A stretch of 64,000 bases of DNA from Trichobilharzia regenti (GCA_944472135.2 OX235270.1:45818352-45882351); one strand, 5' to 3'; shown: positions 10,831 to 23,149, numbered from the stretch's first letter. Numbers and translations are program-made. The notes: generated by a model not told the origin, from the letters alone.

Positions 10831-11940
10831 CTTGATCGATAAAGCAGAAAATTTTCTATTCTGATTTGCACTTAGGTTTCTTTATAACTGAAACGTTAAT
10901 TTCAGTAACTACATTTTAATTCTAATAGCATAATTTGTCAAATCTCGTATTTCCTCCTAATATTTTGCGTACCTTCTGAAATATAATTAATTGCTTTTTT
11001 ATTTGTTTTACTTTCCTGACAGCTCATTTATGTTTTGAAAATTTGCATTGTACATGTGCTTTTCAATATCCAAAATCTCAAATCCTACATCCTCACTATG
11101 TGAATACTTTTTAAATATTTTAGTATCACTTGATCGAATGTGTTATTTTCACTGAAATATCCCATCAATCATTTTGTTTTCAAACTATTGACAACTTATT
11201 GGAACTAGTGAAATGAACTTACCCTTTCTTTTCCTTCTTTGAACCTCGTCATTATTACATTCTATTTTCAAAGTTATCATTTGAGCGTAATGAATAAGAT
11301 ATTAAACTTTGTGGGTGGAATCTCACATTCAACTCTCTGAAGCTCGATTCCCGAGGAACAATATCTACTAACTATAAATTTCAACCACTTTTCACCTATG
11401 TGGACAGTTACAAAGTGGATTCTGTGCACAAATTCATGCACATAGACAAGTTGTGTTTGTGTTTCATTTCAGTGAACGTTTAAGTAACTACTTACAGACA
11501 AATGACTTAATAGATATTGTTAACTTTCAGGAATCTAGGATTTTTCCCGGATAGAAAAATAGTGCGTCACAGATTTCGGTTATCCCATCATGAAACAGAA
11601 TCGTCTAAATTATGAAACCTATTTTTTCAGTTATGAAGACGATTGCAGGACTATAAATTTACCTTAACTAGTATACTTATGAAATTCAGCAAATTCACAA
11701 AGTATCACGTGAATTTTAAATGCGAAAGATATTAAATAGTTTAATCATCTAAATTATGGTTTATTTTTTCAGTGATAGCGTGAGTGATAGAAACTGGAAG
11801 CGAATGAGTTTGAAGGTTTTTTTTAAAAGTCCACTTAATCCAATTTTATAGAAGAGATTTTGTCTCACATAGTAAACATAAATGTTTCTATCTATCTGTA
11901 CTTTTCATTTTACTGTCAGAAGCTGAGGGCACCGTCAAAT
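10831..11940. other. Intergenic, no recognised feature
   Basis: AT-rich sequence left of an RTE fragment. I see no coding, tRNA-like or repeated motif shared with the rest of the window. Confidence 0.45.
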
Positions 11941-11944
11941 GACG

Positions 11945-12160
11945 TCATGCAACAGGTCTTTTTTTTGGAACCCAAGTGGAAAGTGATACGTTGGATGTGG
12001 GTCCTAGGGTGACATGGAGGCGATCATGTGAGAAGGAGCTGAGAGACTATAGGCAATCTTCAGACCAGGTGAAGAAGATTGCAGAAAGCAGGAAAAACTA
12101 CAGATATACTATTGAAGCCCTGTGTTCCACTTGGAACCCAGGGATTAATAATAATACCGT
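11945..12160 (+). mobile_element. RTE LINE 3' fragment
   Basis: The + strand GGAACCCAAGTGGAAAGTGA then GTGACATGGAGGCGATCATG corresponds to the C-terminal W-NP-GKR and VTWRRS-EE motifs of the RTE protein at 50240, here with stops. It ends in the LINE 3' hairpin (GAAGCCCTGTGTTCCACTTGGAAC) followed by AATAATAATA. It is severely 5'-truncated. Confidence 0.8.
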
Positions 12161-12164
12161 AATC

Positions 12165-14250
12165 TAATTCTATAGCACACCTCCATAATTATACAGTAAA
12201 CAAGACAGTTAAATGTTGTAGCAACGGTTTAAATAACTGTGGTAAAAGTTAATATTACAAAAAGTGGACATTCGTTAGAGAAACAATGGCGACCAACAGA
12301 CACTGGTTAAATATTTTTAAGTAGTTTAGGATTCACTAACGGTGAAGCAGCATGAGGATCAAGACCAACGGCAGAAGTCAGGATGACAGATCTTCTAAAT
12401 CTAGATCATCCGCTTGAATTTGGCTGCACAAATCACAAGTTCTCGTATTCACTATGAAAGAGTCGTAACGTAAAACACATAAGCATCTGGCGCTTCTTGG
12501 TTGTCACTAGTTTCCAGTAGGTGTTGATTTTCAGTATGGTTCGAGTTAAAATAAATTCTCAAAAAATTCACATTTTAAGAACATGTACAATCAAGTCTTA
12601 GTAATAAATTAATAAAGATACTAAACTACCTGTAGTAAAGATATATGCTTTAAAAAACTGTAAACCTGATACTAAGGTTGAATTCGAAGCGTCACTGGAT
12701 TCAAGTAAAAAGATGAAAATAGTTTTCTTCATAGCAAAACCTACTACATTGGCAAAAACTGTTCTAAAGGCTCTATTTTTATGTGCGTGACCATACCCTC
12801 GATATTCTGTTATTCATGAGGTTCAGTGATTTCATTAAAGGTTATGTTGCTTGACTCAATAAGAGAGTGTTATCGATATCTATTCTTCAATGAGTAATAA
12901 ATTATCTCTAATTTACGTCTTTTAAGCACAACGTGATTTAGATTCAATGAGTGGTGAACGCCTTTATCTGAAGACAGAACACATGATACTAACAGCAGTC
13001 AACTACCTCAAATAGTTATAAATGTATTAGGTTTGAATATGGAACTATTCATAATAATTGCATAATATAACAATGAAATTTATTGGTGAAGAAAAACAGT
13101 CTTAGAGTATTGCATAAAATATGCCCATGGCGCTGGATGTTTAGTTACATACCTGAACATCATACCACCTTCCGTCATATGCACTCAGCTGTAAACTTAC
13201 GCGAATATAATGATGTCGTGCTGACAGTAGAGATCAACCAGCATATTTAATTTCGATCATACTGTTACCCTTAGATTCACAGTGCCAACGAACAGTTCTT
13301 CAAGTCTGATATATAACATGATACCAACTAACTCAGCGAAATTTTTTTGCATTTTCTTTGTACAACAGACGGTTAAGTAAGGCATAAAGAAAGTCATGTA
13401 CCTTAAAACAGCTTATTAAATTCACCTGCACTGTCAAAATCATGCCTTCACATTATTTTCAACTCGCTATCGGGTAGCTTACATTCAGCATACTTTCAAT
13501 TTTCGTATTAATCCTTTCACTTCACGAACATGACTCCCTATTCAACTCATGTAAAATATTATGAGTTCAAATATCTTTGCTTTAAGGGCATCACATGTGA
13601 GATTTGCTCATCATGCAATGTTTACATATGTTTTTGCCTGCTCAAGACTATTTTATTGATCACCAAAACTTCTTACATATTTTTCTTTATATGTATATAC
13701 ATTATTCATAAATTAATTAAATTATAAGGAAGAAATATAGGCGTTCAAGTATTGTTGTCATTAAACTAAGAGATTTTAATAACTCTATATACGTTACAAG
13801 GTGTAATAAATCGATAAACAAATTGGTTTTAGCTTTCAACTACGAGAGTCCAGTATTCATTTAAGAATTCACTTTTATATTAAATTCTCACGCATAATGT
13901 CTAGTTATTCATCCATTTACAATGAAAGTTATTTAAAAATGTTCTTTCATACTGCAGTTAAGAGATTAAATTGCTTTGCAATACGAAATATGATAAAAAA
14001 ATCTATTAACAAATTAAGAAAAGAATATCTTTTAGTTCGGCATCCACTATATCCATCCCGAGGATTTCTTTACGATTGACTTCAGACTAAAATATTTGAC
14101 CTGCTGTTAAAACCAATGGATATGAAGTATATGGAGGTAACACAGGTCCAGCAAGCTTGTTTTTACTCTTAAATATTACAGATTTTTTATGGATAACCAC
14201 CCAAAACTCTATATAAACAGCCAGCAAACATTTGTGTTCCTGTAGCTGAC
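12165..14250. other. Intergenic, no recognised feature
   Basis: AT-rich, with two 60-65-codon open frames on the + strand (13530-13727, 13897-14079) lacking any recognisable motif. Nothing here recurs elsewhere. Confidence 0.45.
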
Positions 14251-14256
14251 TTTCAT

Positions 14257-14428
14257 ATTAGTTCGTTTATTAGATATATCCCACAGTGAAACAGTATTAT
14301 TTACTGGATGACGTTTTGAAGTCGTGTGATTATAACTGATCTGATTATAAACATTAAATTGTGTTCGAAACGTCATCCCGTAAATAATACAGTTTCGCTG
14401 TGTGATATAGCTAATAAACAAACTAATT
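14257..14428. repeat. Fold-back (inverted-repeat) element, copy A
   Basis: Left arm 14257-14318 and right arm 14364-14428 are inverted copies of each other over about 60 bp (for example AGTATTATTTACTGGATGACG against the complement of CGTCATCCCGTAAATAATAC). The right arm starts with CGAAACGTCATC, preceded by a short hairpin AACA/TGTT. The same right-arm motif recurs at 16581 and 28173. Confidence 0.75.
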
Positions 14429-14579
14429 TGGAATTATGTACTGCCACAGTGCTCAAGTTTTACACATATATTAACTGTAGCTGATTTTCCATTTCAAATC
14501 TCACAAGAAGTTATTTAATTGAATTTTTGATTTTTCCGTCGATTGATTGGACCGAAGTGCTCGATCTCAGGTAGGCTTC

Positions 14580-14830
14580 TTGTGCAGATGCTTCGACGAT
14601 GTCTGGGCATTTAGTTAGAATTTAATTTGTAGATGTTGGCTAGCAGTGGAATCCAGGATACGCATTTCGTCCTATTTGGGACTCGTCATCTGGATTTACC
14701 TGCATTTCCCAGTGAGTGATGATGTTCCCACCGAGGCTCGAACCCAGTGCTCATAGTTTCAAACGCCAAAGCGTTATCCACTAAACGACTTGGCCCACGA
14801 CAGTCACTTCTTGTGACCCTTTGCTAGTCA
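14580..14830 (-). repeat. SM-alpha-type SINE
   Basis: The - strand has an A-box region (GTCGTTTAGTGGATAACGC, about 14773-14791), a B box (GGGTTCGAGCC, about 14734-14744), a hammerhead-like segment (14645-14705) and a 3' body containing GCCCAGACATCGTCGAAGC and a tail ending CGATTGG. The copy at 44480-44745 is a close relative in the opposite orientation. Such SINEs are transcribed by pol III and mobilised by LINE machinery. Confidence 0.8.
14645..14705 (-). ncRNA. Hammerhead ribozyme, core mutated
   Basis: The - strand reads ATCCAGATGACGAGTCCC, then AAATAGGACGAAATGCGTAT, then CCTGGATT. Stem I (ATCCAG/CTGGAT), stem II (GTCC/GGAC) and GAAA are intact, but the first core base is A (ATGACGA) instead of C. 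The C3 position is essential in the family, so this copy is probably inactive. Confidence 0.7.
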
Positions 14831-16255
14831 CTATCCACCAATTAAATGCTCACAAGAAGTTGTCTATTTTCTCTGCTTTGTATAAAGGTTTGTTTATTGC
14901 TGAAATGAATAATATCATTCGACTTGTAAATCAGATCACTACATTAAAAGAATCAGAAAACTATGCTTCTGTTCACCTCGGCTCCTGAGGAAACAAAAGC
15001 AGTCTATATGTGTAATTATCTACAAAAAAAACAATAACAGCAATCGGAAGGACACGTAAACCAAAGAACTCAGTCAGACGCCTACCGGTCGGCCTACCGG
15101 TTCTATTGATTAAGTTGGACTAGATAATCTATATCGATCTAAAATAAATTTGTGGTTCGTATTTTCGCATAATAATGACTTTTTCTTATCTTTATAATAA
15201 TATCACCTAAACGGCAAAACAGAGCATTATTCATTTCATAATGCACAGAGAGATTCATCATCACTGTAAAAAGTGTCTTTCAATCAGACAGTTTTATTAT
15301 GCCAATCTTGTGGCCATTCTGTATGTGTCTGCTGTACTATCTTTTAATTCAACTGCATCCGATTTCACCTGCTGCATTAGTGTTTCTCCCATAACTCTCA
15401 TCAGCCTTTTTACTGATAATTATTATTTGGCTTAAATATTTTGAAGAATTCTTCATCACTTAACTTCCTCTTATATCCATTCAACCGTATGTTCAATGTA
15501 TGCTGTATTTCCAAAAAAGGGGAAGATTTTCAATGGAAATAAATTTATCACATTAATAAATCAGTGAATTATTTTTGCAGTTATTCATGTATAATGTGAT
15601 AATTGAAAAAGGTCAACAGAATTGACTGATTTAAGAAAATAATTATTAGGACGATTTTTTCTAAATATCTCTCAGACTACATCGACTGATACACTTGTCC
15701 TTAAAATATTTTACTAGATAGGGTTTTGTGTAACAGAAATTGACTGGTGTTGAAGTTGCGATTCGGACGATGACTGGATTCCAGTAGGTAGTCACCATAT
15801 GATTGACTGGATGGTCTACTAGCAAACCAATGGAATCCACTTGATAACTATATCGTAACCTAACTACAACCTTTGTGAGTTTCATATAGCTGCGGTGTGC
15901 ACTATCTGTCTGTACCTGACTACCCACTTCCAATTTAATTAGTCATAATTCATTTGACATACGTGAAAGAACTCAAAGTTCAAATGCATACAAACTGTTA
16001 ACTGTTGTGCCAACTTACTGTGAAGGAATCACTAATACTCATCAGTCATGAGAAATGAATGCAACCTTTTGACTTAATTTCCAGCTGCTGATAGGTTCAT
16101 TAGAGCATAGAGATGATAGAGTTTCTGTCAGCAGATTTTATACAGCTGAGATAAAAACGTCCGTTTTTAAAAGACTTCAGAGTTCTTAGTAAATAATACT
16201 TATAAAATAATTGTTTTACTTATTACACAAGCTTACAAAAGCACTTCGAAAAATT
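14831..16255. other. Intergenic, no recognised feature
   Basis: AT-rich. Open frames at 15241-15435 (+) and 15661-15933 (-) have no recognisable domain or splice context. Confidence 0.45.
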
Positions 16256-16461
16256 CTTATTTTTACTTTCGGCAAAGTTAAACTTCAAGCACCACTAATT
16301 ACCTATGGGCGAATGACCTCGAACGCACCAGTCACGTGAAGGAGGCATTTTTTGTGTGAAATACATGTGTTTATGAAAAAAATGATTAAAAACTGTATTA
16401 AAGTGTTACACAGGATACCTTTCTGTCACATATGATAAAAGTAGCTCTCAGTTTTGGGTTG

Positions 16462-16660
16462 GTGTATCAACAGAGTATAATTCCATTGTGGGTAAAATTT
16501 ATCTTGAAAAATTTTTAAAACACTATAGTGTTATACAGTGAGTGATATTTACTGAGCAATAAATTGTGCTCGAAACGTCATCAGTGAATATTACAGTATA
16601 ACACTGCGAATTTATCAAAATAAATTTTATCCACAATCGAATTATACTCTACCAAAGTGC
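16462..16660. repeat. Fold-back (inverted-repeat) element, copy C
   Basis: Left arm 16462-16548 (GAGTATAATTCCATTGTGGG and onward) pairs with right arm 16581-16660 (TTTATCCACAATCGAATTATA and onward). The central hairpin GAGCA-ATAAATTG-TGCTC is directly followed by GAAACGTCATC. It shares the right-arm consensus with copies A and B. Confidence 0.8.
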
Positions 16661-16719
16661 ACAAGTTCTTTTCTTATATCAACAAAGTAATTTAACCACA
16701 TTCTATGCATGTAACTATC

Positions 16720-16910
16720 CAGGTCTTCAAACCCTAACAATATCCTTAATCTTTTCTGAACCTAACCCTAACGTGAAAATATCCCTAAAATAACTGTAAT
16801 CTAACTCAAACCGAGTCTAATGTCGCCTTTATTAGGTTAATCTAACCTAAACTTGTCCTTGGCTTAAAGCGTAACTTAATACTTCCTAAGCCTAAGCTAA
16901 AACTTGCTAG
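16720..16910. repeat. Telomere-like CCTAA-rich tract (degenerate)
   Basis: Repeated short matches to CCTAAC/AACCTA (for example GAACCTAACCCTAACG and AATCTAACCTAAAC) without regular spacing. It may be interstitial degenerate telomere-like sequence or a chance low-complexity tract. Confidence 0.3.
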
Positions 16911-17078
16911 ATATCCCATTTAATAGCATAACACTTCGATGAGCATATTTTATTGATGATGACAACATTATTTGCCAGGTTCCACTAACTTGCTCAGTGA
17001 GCGTTTCAATGTCATTGGTGAGGTCGCACTCCATTGCTGGTTAGTGGTGCTTAAAGTTTAACTTTGCCTTACTTTCTT

Positions 17079-17938
17079 AGTCACGCTGCTCCGCAGCTAA
17101 ACCAGCCAGCTCTGAGAACACTACTAATTACAAATCATCCACCCGAGCTACAAATCTTCTCTCTTATTACAAAACTACTCCATCAGAATTTTAGATCCAG
17201 ACGATTGAGCCTTTAACATTATTCTAATTCTTTCTGTTAATATCCAGTGAATCATTCTATACAAATGGTCCCTTTAAAGACTCATTTAAGACCGCCATCA
17301 CTTCACTGGCCATCTATACATAGGTCTTAACCGCACTTAGCCCACAGGCAACAAAGTGTAATCTACAAGTAAAGTTATAGAATAGTGAAGTTATAAGGAA
17401 TATCTCCGTTTTCATGAGGATCCTCACTGACGGCTTGAGATATCTGTCTAGTGGTATTACTAAATACATGGGTAAATATTTTGGCTCCAAAATGCATTCG
17501 CTGATTAACTGTTTTACCAACAGAATGTCGTAAACATAACCAGAATTACCGCAAACTATACTATACTTGAAGCCACTCTTTTTTTAGTCGCAAAACTTTT
17601 CTAAAACGTCACGTGCTACTGACAAATTTACCAGTAATATAAGAACAGAAGTTCACTGGCACAAAAATAGCAAATAGCAGAGAGATAAACTTGACGTAAA
17701 AGAAAAGAAATGAACCAGTATTGAGGCAAAATATGGGATACATGAAAAGAAGACAAATAAACACAAAACGAACGGTAGAAACAGCAAAACATGGAAGACT
17801 TGTGCAAATGAAGATTTTAATAAATGAAATACATATGTGCATAACAAAATGCAAATAAACATTCTATTAACAAGCCTTTTGTCTTCACCCATTACACTAT
17901 TATTATAGTGTATTTTGATGCTACTGGAACTGCCCATC
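17079..17938. other. Intergenic, no recognised feature
   Basis: Open frames on the - strand at 17609-17937 are hydrophobic, phenylalanine- and cysteine-rich translations of AT-rich sequence, with no family resemblance. No repeat was recognised. Confidence 0.45.
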
Positions 17939-17939
17939 C

Positions 17940-18020
17940 TAAAAACTTTTCCTGCTACCGAAACTGCAGACCTCTAGCTTGAAGCATTATGTCCCACTTG
18001 GAACGTAAAGGAATAAGCAA
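17940..18020 (+). repeat. LINE-derived SINE, 3' fragment
   Basis: TTTTCCTGCTACCGAAACTG, then CTAGCTTGAAGC, then a degraded hairpin (GTCCCACTTGGAAC) and AAAGGAATAAG. It matches the end of the SINE at 39174-39405. Confidence 0.65.
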
Positions 18021-18434
18021 GCTTTACTAAAATGAATCTAGTTGGAGTTAATAGAACGAAAAATTCTTTTAAAAGGCTGTTATAAATTCACGCATTCCAT
18101 TACAAATTCTTACTTACACATACAACTAAACATAGTAATTAAGCGTAAGTAAATACAAGTATGTAAAATATCCTCAAAACAGTCACCCTTGTAATATTCA
18201 TAAACTACATCAAATTTAGTGGAACACAAAATCTGTTGAAGTGACCATACACTGCTTGCATTGTGTACACGATGAACACCCCTTAGTTCCTTGATTTAAT
18301 TCACCCTTCAGAAGTGAATCCAGTATAGTCTCACAAAAGTGAAGTAGCTCACTGAACCAAGATCTTTCATTTCTAATCGAGCAGACTGTTCAGAAACTCG
18401 GTGCGGAAATCAGTAAAAATATTTCCAGCTGGTT

Positions 18435-18800
18435 ACACACTTTTATCAACAGCTGTCTTCGCTGGTTCGATGCTCAAGACCAAATAGTCAGAAACGATAA
18501 ACAAGAAAAATCTGAAAGTTAGCAGACCAAACAAGAATTTATCGCTCAACCAATATGCAGAAGTGGTGATAGATCAAAAACACTAGGAAGACGACTAAGT
18601 GAAATCACATGCCAGACCGGCGAGTAGAACCTAAATAGGAAGCAAGGAGTTGGATGCCCGAGGTCGATATGAAGAAGATGATGTCAGGAGAAAATAAAAT
18701 TTTGTGGGCAATCATGGAGCTCAATAAAAGGGACAGGAGAGAACCGACTGAAGTGGAGATGTGACATGGAAGTCCTATGTTCCTCTGGGAACTCAGTGAC
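18435..18800 (+). mobile_element. RTE LINE 3' fragment, strongly diverged
   Basis: The + strand translates in pieces to [11 protein letters not shown] and later GRRLSEITCQT, matching the [12 protein letters not shown] and ITRQALEW segments of the intact RTE protein. It ends with the 3' hairpin (CCTATGTTCCTCTGGGAACT). Multiple stops and frame changes make it an old copy. Confidence 0.65.
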
Positions 18801-19930
18801 TAACGCATAACGCAATAATCGCTTGAAAATACACTCATCATCATGTTCCGCCAGAAAAATAAGCCTAAAATTGTGTACAAATCCTCAGAAGAACACTTCC
18901 TCTGCTCACAAACATATATTATATACATATGTATATGCTGAAGAACTACGTGATAAGTTTCAGTCCTTTGGGGAAACAACACATGACTATCTTTTGAAAA
19001 ATTATCTTTCGTTAGATAGTATATAATCAGATATTATCATTTTCAGCTTACACTAATGGCTATTATTATTCTATGCCAAATAATTTTTAAAAATTTATCA
19101 TTTTTATATTTGAACATGTAGGGTCATTTCCTGAGTTATAATTATGATGATTTCACTTATCTTAATGACCTTGAATTTCCTATTACTTTATCTGATTTTG
19201 GTCAGGATATCTTTATCTTTTTGCTATTGACCTAGTTTTCATACAAGTTTACATGTTTTAAGGGGTGTTTTTGCTGAATACTTTCTATTTCTATAATCAC
19301 TTCATCATTAAAGCAAGTATAATTTTATTTACGTGTAAATGGAATTCATTGTTTATCCACTGTTCCAGTCTTGGTCACATAAATGGTGTTAAATGATCGT
19401 TAGTTAGTCAAGTGTGAATGAAAAGCTTTTTACTACAATTTGAACAAAGATTGTTTGAATTCCTAATAAGTCTCTTTCTACAACATCAAGAGATGAAGAC
19501 ATGTGCTGAAGTCGAGGGCACTTTTGTCAACAACAAAATTGTTATTACAGATCTCTTTGGCAACAATTATTATATTGGTATGAACAGTTTACACAATTAT
19601 TTCTCTTGACTGATTTGAACAAAGCAGTCTGTCCATTGGTTCTTCTTGATTTCGGCAAGGAAATTTTAATCATTGAAAATTCTGTCATACCACACGAAGT
19701 TTTGAAAATCGCTTAACTGTTATAACAGTCATTTTAATCAAGACCAGTCCTATAAATTAATATAAACATTTAAGATATACCCCAAACTTCTAAATCATGG
19801 AGTGAAGGTAAAATCAGACTAGAAATCCTATTTTATTTTGTTGATATGCAAAACTGTTTGTGGATATAATTTTCTCATACTAACGCTAATGATTTAATGC
19901 AAATGCTTTATTACGTATACTAATAATATT
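18801..19930. other. Intergenic, no recognised feature
   Basis: AT-rich. Open frames at 18823-19026 and 19418-19609 have no recognisable motif. Confidence 0.45.
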
Positions 19931-19935
19931 TCGTT

Positions 19936-20170
19936 CGTCGGTGGCACAGCGGTATAGTGCTCATCGACCACGCAGCTGGTTCGGGGTTCGATCCCCGGCC
20001 ACAGGACGCACTCCTTTATCTGGCTAAACCGGCAATAAAACTGGTAAGGAGAGAAGGTTGGGCGTGCGGCTAGCAACCCCATCCTGGAAAAACAATCACC
20101 GCTGCTACAGAAACTTCAAAGGCTTCTAGCTTGAAGCCCTATGTTTCACTGGGAGCGTATAAGAATTTTA
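19936..20170 (+). repeat. LINE-derived SINE, full length
   Basis: tRNA-like head with A box (TGGCACAGCGGTATAGTG, about 19941-19958) and B box (GGTTCGATCCCC, about 19985-19996). The body GCTAGCAACCCCATCCTGG, then TGCTACAGAAACTTCAA, matches the 5' end of the RTE LINE at about 53254-53200. The tail TTGAAGCCCTATG plus a GTTTC-ACTG-GGAGC hairpin matches the RTE 3' end. The flanks AATAATATTTC and AATAATGTTTC suggest a target-site duplication with one mismatch. Confidence 0.8.
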
Positions 20171-21315
20171 AAAAATAATAATGTTTCACTTCCCACTTCC
20201 TGCAACGGAGAGGCTGAACCTCACTAACTTATAGGAGAGTGAAAACTTTAGAAACTAGATTTTATATCAGTTGACATTACTATCGAACCGTATAGTTCAG
20301 TACACATATATATATCAACAAAGCTGAAGTTTTTAGAACCTTCGCAAAAGCATTTCACTACTTTATTATGACCCACCATTCGAAAAGATAGTATCTAGTT
20401 ATGAAGAAAACACTGGATAATGCTAAAGTAAAGACGAAGGGATAGTAAAATCGATGTACTGGTAATTGCTTATTTTGTGTATGTCAACAGCTGATCAAAA
20501 TGGAAAGTGTCTCATTTTCCAAACAGAGTTGAAAAGTTGATTTTCCTCAACCAGCTATTGACCAACTAAAATCTAATGTGCAGCACCACTTTTATAAAAC
20601 TACCGGAAAATGAAACTGAGTACACCTGATCTTCATATCTTTTTCGGAATGGAGATTCAGAATAAAAATTTCCAATAAAAACATTTATACAAAACTTACC
20701 CCATCTTTCTAAATCTTTTTGAGTCATTGAAAAAATCCTGTAAAACTGAGTTAGGTTTGTTTCATTTCTAAAGGTTCACTCACATCTCTCATACATTTAA
20801 ATAAGCCTTTCACAGAATTTCAAATAAGACTGTTATCCTTATCTGTCAAAGTTGGCACTATCATACACATATAATATCTTGTCTCACTTAATGAAGTGTT
20901 GCTTTACATTCATGAAAATAAAATAACGTTGTCAGAACAGTTAATATAACATCTACAAGGAGAGTTTTACGTACTCTCTGCATGTAGTAGACGTCATTTT
21001 ATCTACCTTTGTTTAGTTGAGTAACCAATTTGCAGTATCCAGATTTGTTCTTCTTCTGTTACCGGCATATTTGACTGACTTTTCAGCTTGTATGTCTTCA
21101 GAAGAGAAATTTCAAATCCTTCATAATCTGTCCTAGATGAGTTATGATCACAATATTGCATTTATTTGATTGAAGCTACATCACTTCGAACAGTTTTTCA
21201 GGCTTTCCAGTGTAAATTGTTATGGAAACTTTCGAAAATTGGCTTAGGATTTTCCAGTACTCCTTCAAAGAGTTTTATAAGTCTATTTTGTCCAACAGGA
21301 TTCTGAAGACTTTAT
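20171..21315. other. Intergenic, no recognised feature
   Basis: AT-rich non-coding sequence between two SINE copies. Nothing recognised. Confidence 0.45.
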
Positions 21316-21317
21316 AT

Positions 21318-21475
21318 GCGTCGGTGGCAGAGTGGTTAGGACTCTCGCTGACGCACAACTGATATCTATGGTCGACCTGCAAAATTTTGTCTACCGATAT
21401 CACATGCTGAAAATTCCATACCTGTACCAAAAATACGGTATGGAATCAGGCTGTAATCAAAAAAAAATTAAATAA
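21318..21475 (+). repeat. tRNA-derived SINE (GATATC-body type), B box deleted
   Basis: The head TCGGTGGCAGAGTGGTTAGG (A box) runs straight into the body (CTGATATCTATGGTCGACC), so the B-box segment present at 2064-2076 is missing. The hairpin ATTCCATAC...GTATGGAAT is well preserved. The body aligns closely with 2088-2205. Confidence 0.75.
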
Positions 21476-22660
21476 ATTTCAAATATTTGCCGATGTGCTG
21501 GAATTCAGTTTCGAGACTGAATAGCATTCGTAGCCGATATTACAATAATTCAGTTTTCAGATAAACCAATTACATATTCCCTAGTTCTCATTAAACTTCG
21601 TTCCTAAAAATTAGTAAATTTACTCCCGTTTTTTAGTATGCAAAACCTAATCCTACCATATCACTATTTTTCAGCATAACTCCCGTAGCCAATGTGCTGA
21701 TATTTGGACTTTAACTCGCCTTGCCTTATGTTTGAAATTTTATGCCATAAGATGACTGGTACAAAGTCTTTCGTGACATACATTTCATGTCTGTTAGTCC
21801 TGATTGCTTAAAGGAGTTTTAAACTTAAGGAAATGATTTCACACCTGGTACTCAAACATGTGTCGTGGATATCAGAGAACTTTGCACCGGGAATTCACAT
21901 CATAGCTAACATTCTCCGAGAATCTTGGTTCCATACAAATCAGTTATTGGAATGAAGCATACAACAGAGTCTTGCCAATTAGGTTATTGACTACACTGAA
22001 CCTTAGACAGGTAGATTTTTATGAGAACTAAGAACTGAACAGCTGCACTAATTACCAACAGGCAACCGGCTTTTGCTGGTATGGCTTGTTTCTGTAAAGC
22101 AGTACATCCAAAAGAAATGGAAGGGTAATAGTGTTTCACAATCTGATTTAATTCTCAAATATGAATAAATATCTGTTTGTTGACTGTTCGATAAAATAAC
22201 ACCCGCTTTATAAGGATTACTGACGACAAATTTTTTCTTCTCCTAACAGTTTCCTTAACATATGATGAGTTACTCTCAAGTAATATTCGAAAACATATTC
22301 TATCAGCATACTTTAAAAGTTATCTATAACACCAGAAATGGTCGTAATGATAAAATCCATAAATTTTACAACCCTTTCGTGAGTTTGTTTTCATCCTACT
22401 GACCCAAACTCATAAATCTTGCTGCTCTTTTTATCTAAGTATTCATCGAGAATAATTTATTAAGAGTTGACATTTTCATTTTCCATTAGTATATAAAATA
22501 CAAAATAACTGTTTCATCTATTCATGCTAAATTCGACGGAATTCTATTTTGTTTAACAGAACTAAACTCTTCACTTTAAGCCAAAAATTTATTCTTGCTT
22601 GCTAATCCCTGAGAATAAAGAAGCAGATAAGCCTCTGAAAGACAGAATTGAGAATTTTTT
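21476..22660. other. Intergenic, no recognised feature
   Basis: AT-rich. No coding or repeat signal recognised. Confidence 0.45.
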
Positions 22661-22663
22661 TTA

Positions 22664-22830
22664 TTCCTTCACGTTCCCAATGGAGGCTTGAAGTTTCGGT
22701 AGCAGTGGTGTTTATTTTTACGGGTTTAGGTTGCCAGCCTCATGCCTAACCTTCTCTCTTTGCCTGCCCTACTACCGGGTTAGCAAGGTGAAGGAGTGTG
22801 TTGGCCGAACCACTAGGAGCCCAAAGGCAT
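22664..22830 (-). repeat. LINE-derived SINE, head-truncated
   Basis: Reverse complement gives a body resembling CTCCTTCACCTTGCTAACC, then GAGAGAAGGTTAGGCATGAG, then CTGCTACCGAAACTTCAAG and a diverged 3' end ending GGGAACGTGAAGGAAT. The tRNA-like head is lost. Confidence 0.65.
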
Positions 22831-23149
22831 ATAACAGAAAAATTTACTTATTCACATAATAACATATTGTATAGCGTCTAAAAAATAAATCAGAGGTACC
22901 GGTCGTTCGCGGACTCTATTTCTCGCATTGGAACATACTGAAGCTAGTCAGAAGAAATTTCATCTGTTTATCTGTGTTCATCCACCATTATCAAAATGTA
23001 TGCGTATAGAAATAATCTGTTAGATATCCATCACACAATAAGATTTTATCAGAAAACCTACTGATCATAGGTACAAGTTTCAATTTCCTGAAGAGCGGAA
23101 CTCATCGTTAATTTTGAACATGAAGCTCTTCGTGGATTTGTTTCTCTGA

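Larger units (their letters stand above)
16264..17078. repeat. Composite inverted-repeat structure, about 0.8 kb
   Basis: The outer arms carry GGCAAAGTTAAACTTCAAGC at about 16271-16290, continued by ACCACTAA, and its inverted counterpart TTAGTGGTGCTTAAAGTTTA then ACTTTGCC at 17041-17068. They differ by one base over 28 bp, with weaker similarity further in. Between them lie the fold-back element at 16462-16660 and a stretch rich in CCTAA/AACCT. It could be a non-autonomous DNA transposon or nested fold-backs; no transposase is visible. Confidence 0.55.

Noticed and set aside
16720..16910. Interstitial telomere array.
   Set aside because: CCTAA-like words are frequent but irregular and mutated; kept only as a low-confidence repeat, not as a telomere.
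17609..17937. Hydrophobic 94- and 81-codon - strand frames that look like membrane proteins.
   Set aside because: Composition follows the T-rich strand; no starts with context, no family pattern.
19936..20010. A tRNA-like sequence with good A and B boxes.
   Set aside because: It is the head of a dispersed SINE; the anticodon arm is not credible and the acceptor stem does not close, so I do not call a tRNA gene.
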